Shown here: positions 43,009 through 43,819 of the stretch, piece after piece
How the letters are laid out: every line of letters starts with the position of its first letter
How positions within the stretch are numbered: the stretch's first letter is position 1
From: an uncultured Gammaproteobacteria bacterium
GTDB lineage: Bacteria > Pseudomonadota > Gammaproteobacteria > Steroidobacterales > GCA-2729495
DNA length: 43,819 nucleotides
Assembly: GCA_937958785.1 (NCBI GenBank)
Contig: CALGMY010000173.1
Location: 1 to 43,819, forward strand
Direction: 5' to 3'
Notes under the pieces: generated by a model
Told to the model about the DNA's origin: nothing
Database searches by the model: none
Seen by the model: the letters and a program-made list of their open reading frames with translations, nothing else
Program-made: the position numbers and the translations under genes

Positions 43009-43014
43009 TAGAAT
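43009..43014 (+). promoter_or_regulatory. -10 element (TAGAAT) before efp
   Basis: GCTAGAATAAC contains TAGAAT 29 bases before the efp ATG, in the 44-bp divergent gap with epmB. The -35 would fall in the epmB N-terminal coding region and is not convincing. Confidence 0.42.
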
Positions 43015-43043
43015 AACCGGCTATTCCAACGAATGGATTCCCG

Positions 43044-43610
43044 ATGGCCAGTTACAGCGCAAGCGATCTCCGGGGCGGCAGCAAGGTCCTGATCGACGGC
43101 GACCCCTGCACGGTGGTGGACAACGAGTTCGTCAAGCCCGGCAAGGGCCAGGCCTTCAACCGCGTGCGCATCCGCAACCTCCGCACCGGCCGGACCGTGG
43201 AGAAGACCTACCGCAACAGCGATTCCATCGAGGGCGCCGACGTCCTCGACCGGCCCATGCAGTACCTCTACAACGACGGCGACCTCTGGTACTTCATGGA
43301 CCCGGATTCCTTCGAGCAGCTGCCCGCGTCGGCAACCGCGGTCGAAGACGCCCGCCAGTGGCTGCGTGAGCAGGACACCTGCACGGTCACCCTCTGGAAC
43401 GGCGTGCCATTGACGGTCGCCCCGCCCATCTTCGTCGAGCTCAAGATCGTCGAGACCGATCCCGGCGTGCGCGGCGACACTGCGACCGGCGGCCTGAAGC
43501 CGGCGCGCCTCGAGACCGGTGCCGTGGTGAAGGTCCCGCTGTTCATCAACGAAGGCGAGGTCATCAAGGTCGATACCCGCACCAGCGCCTACGTATCCCG
43601 GGTGAAGTAG
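43044..43610 (+). CDS. efp: Translation elongation factor P
   Basis: EF-P relieves ribosome stalling at polyproline stretches by binding between the P and E sites. It is 188 aa, the standard length, with three beta-barrel domains. The modified lysine is Lys34 in the loop KPGKGQAF (31-38), consistent with (R)-beta-lysylation by the EpmA and EpmB encoded on either side. The C-terminal signature GVRGDTATGGLKPARLETGAVVKVPLFI is complete. The SD is weak (GGAT). Confidence 0.98.
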   Translation: MASYSASDLRGGSKVLIDGDPCTVVDNEFVKPGKGQAFNRVRIRNLRTGRTVEKTYRNSDSIEGADVLDRPMQYLYNDGDLWYFMDPDSFEQLPASATAVEDARQWLREQDTCTVTLWNGVPLTVAPPIFVELKIVETDPGVRGDTATGGLKPARLETGAVVKVPLFINEGEVIKVDTRTSAYVSRVK

Positions 43611-43618
43611 GCCTGCCG

Positions 43619-43819
43619 TCACGGTGCCGGCAGCGGGAAGCTCACCGTACTGCCGACGTCTGGCAGCCCCAGTAGCAGCATCACGACCCGGTCGAAGCCC
43701 ACGGCGACCCCGGAGCACTCCGGCAACCCGTGGCGCATCGCAGCCAGGAGCGCCGGATCGGGCTCCACGTCCGGAAGGCCGAGCCGACGGCGGACCTCCC
43801 GGTCGGCGGAGAAGCGGCG
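43619..43819 (-). CDS. epmA: EF-P lysine aminoacyltransferase EpmA (GenX/PoxA), C-terminal part
   Basis: Only the last 66 codons are in the window. The reading RRFSADREVRRRLGLPDVEPDP, HGLPECSGVAVGFDRVVMLLLGL and the final VGSTVSFPLPAP match the class II lysyl-tRNA-synthetase-like motif 3 region (G-x-A-x-G-x-D-R) of EpmA. EpmA activates beta-lysine with ATP and transfers it to EF-P Lys34. It converges on efp with 8 bases between stops; the stop codon is at 43619-43621. Confidence 0.9.
   Translation of the reverse strand, partial: RRFSADREVRRRLGLPDVEPDPALLAAMRHGLPECSGVAVGFDRVVMLLLGLPDVGSTVSFPLPAP

Overview
The window is a dense, very GC-rich (about 70% by eye) stretch of bacterial chromosome. 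I found no intergenic gap over about 150 bp, no rRNA, tRNA, CRISPR array or insertion sequence. Several features point to a gammaproteobacterium: an uninterrupted nrdR-ribD-ribE-ribB-ribH-nusB-thiL-pgpA run, EF-P with the EpmA/EpmB lysine-modification genes, EttA, a FimV/FimX-type pair linked to type IV pili, a large single-chain PurL and a DUF1820 gene. The exact lineage cannot be fixed from the sequence. The genes look like core chromosome rather than a genomic island.

Layout. (1) 1-1300: a partial NAD-binding beta-hydroxyacid dehydrogenase (minus) diverges from a 274-aa protein (plus) that aligns well with plant red chlorophyll catabolite reductase. (2) 1297-10802, all minus: a cation and iron transport block. 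Read in transcription order it is feoA-feoB-small membrane protein-CaCA antiporter-mrpAB-mrpC-mrpD-mrpE-mrpF-mrpG. Most genes overlap by 1-4 bases, and a Fur box lies in front of feoA. (3) 10906-12126: an orphan FHA protein of the type VI secretion TagH/ImpI kind. (4) 12278-18936: DUF1820-purL (plus), facing ettA-DUF4145 (minus). (5) 19077-19978: a histone-deacetylase-family gene broken by a frame change. (6) 20051-28456: a ten-gene plus-strand series with tight junctions, glyA-nrdR-ribD-ribE-ribBX-ribH-nusB-thiL-pgpA, ending in a Ser/Thr kinase with a cyclic-nucleotide-binding-like domain. (7) 28459-30990: an unrecognised 471-aa protein, a six-helix membrane protein and xseB, the last two overlapping tail to tail. 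(8) 31057-33539: a rubrerythrin with a strong promoter and palindromic operator, then a two-cluster Fe-S protein with CCG domains and a DUF3501 protein. (9) 33644-37845: parE-parC. (10) 37848-41884: a shortened FimV-like protein and a FimX-like protein with degenerate GGDEF and EAL motifs. (11) 41974-43819: epmB, efp and the 3' end of epmA.

How the parts work together. The riboflavin genes cover the pyrimidine deaminase/reductase, DHBP synthase, lumazine synthase and riboflavin synthase steps. The GTP cyclohydrolase II-like half of RibBX has lost its zinc cysteines, so a true RibA must be encoded elsewhere. The Feo, CaCA and Mrp genes together would control Fe2+, Ca2+ and Na+/H+ at the inner membrane. 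EpmB makes beta-lysine, EpmA attaches it to EF-P at Lys34, and EttA is another translation factor nearby.

Most interesting items: the bacterial RCCR homologue; the rubrerythrin/Fe-S/DUF3501 module with its operator; the kinase at the end of the rib operon; three TTATGT motifs at an exact 19-bp period upstream of fimX, with a fourth upstream of fimV; a REP-like palindrome inside the ribBX coding region; and the broken deacetylase gene.
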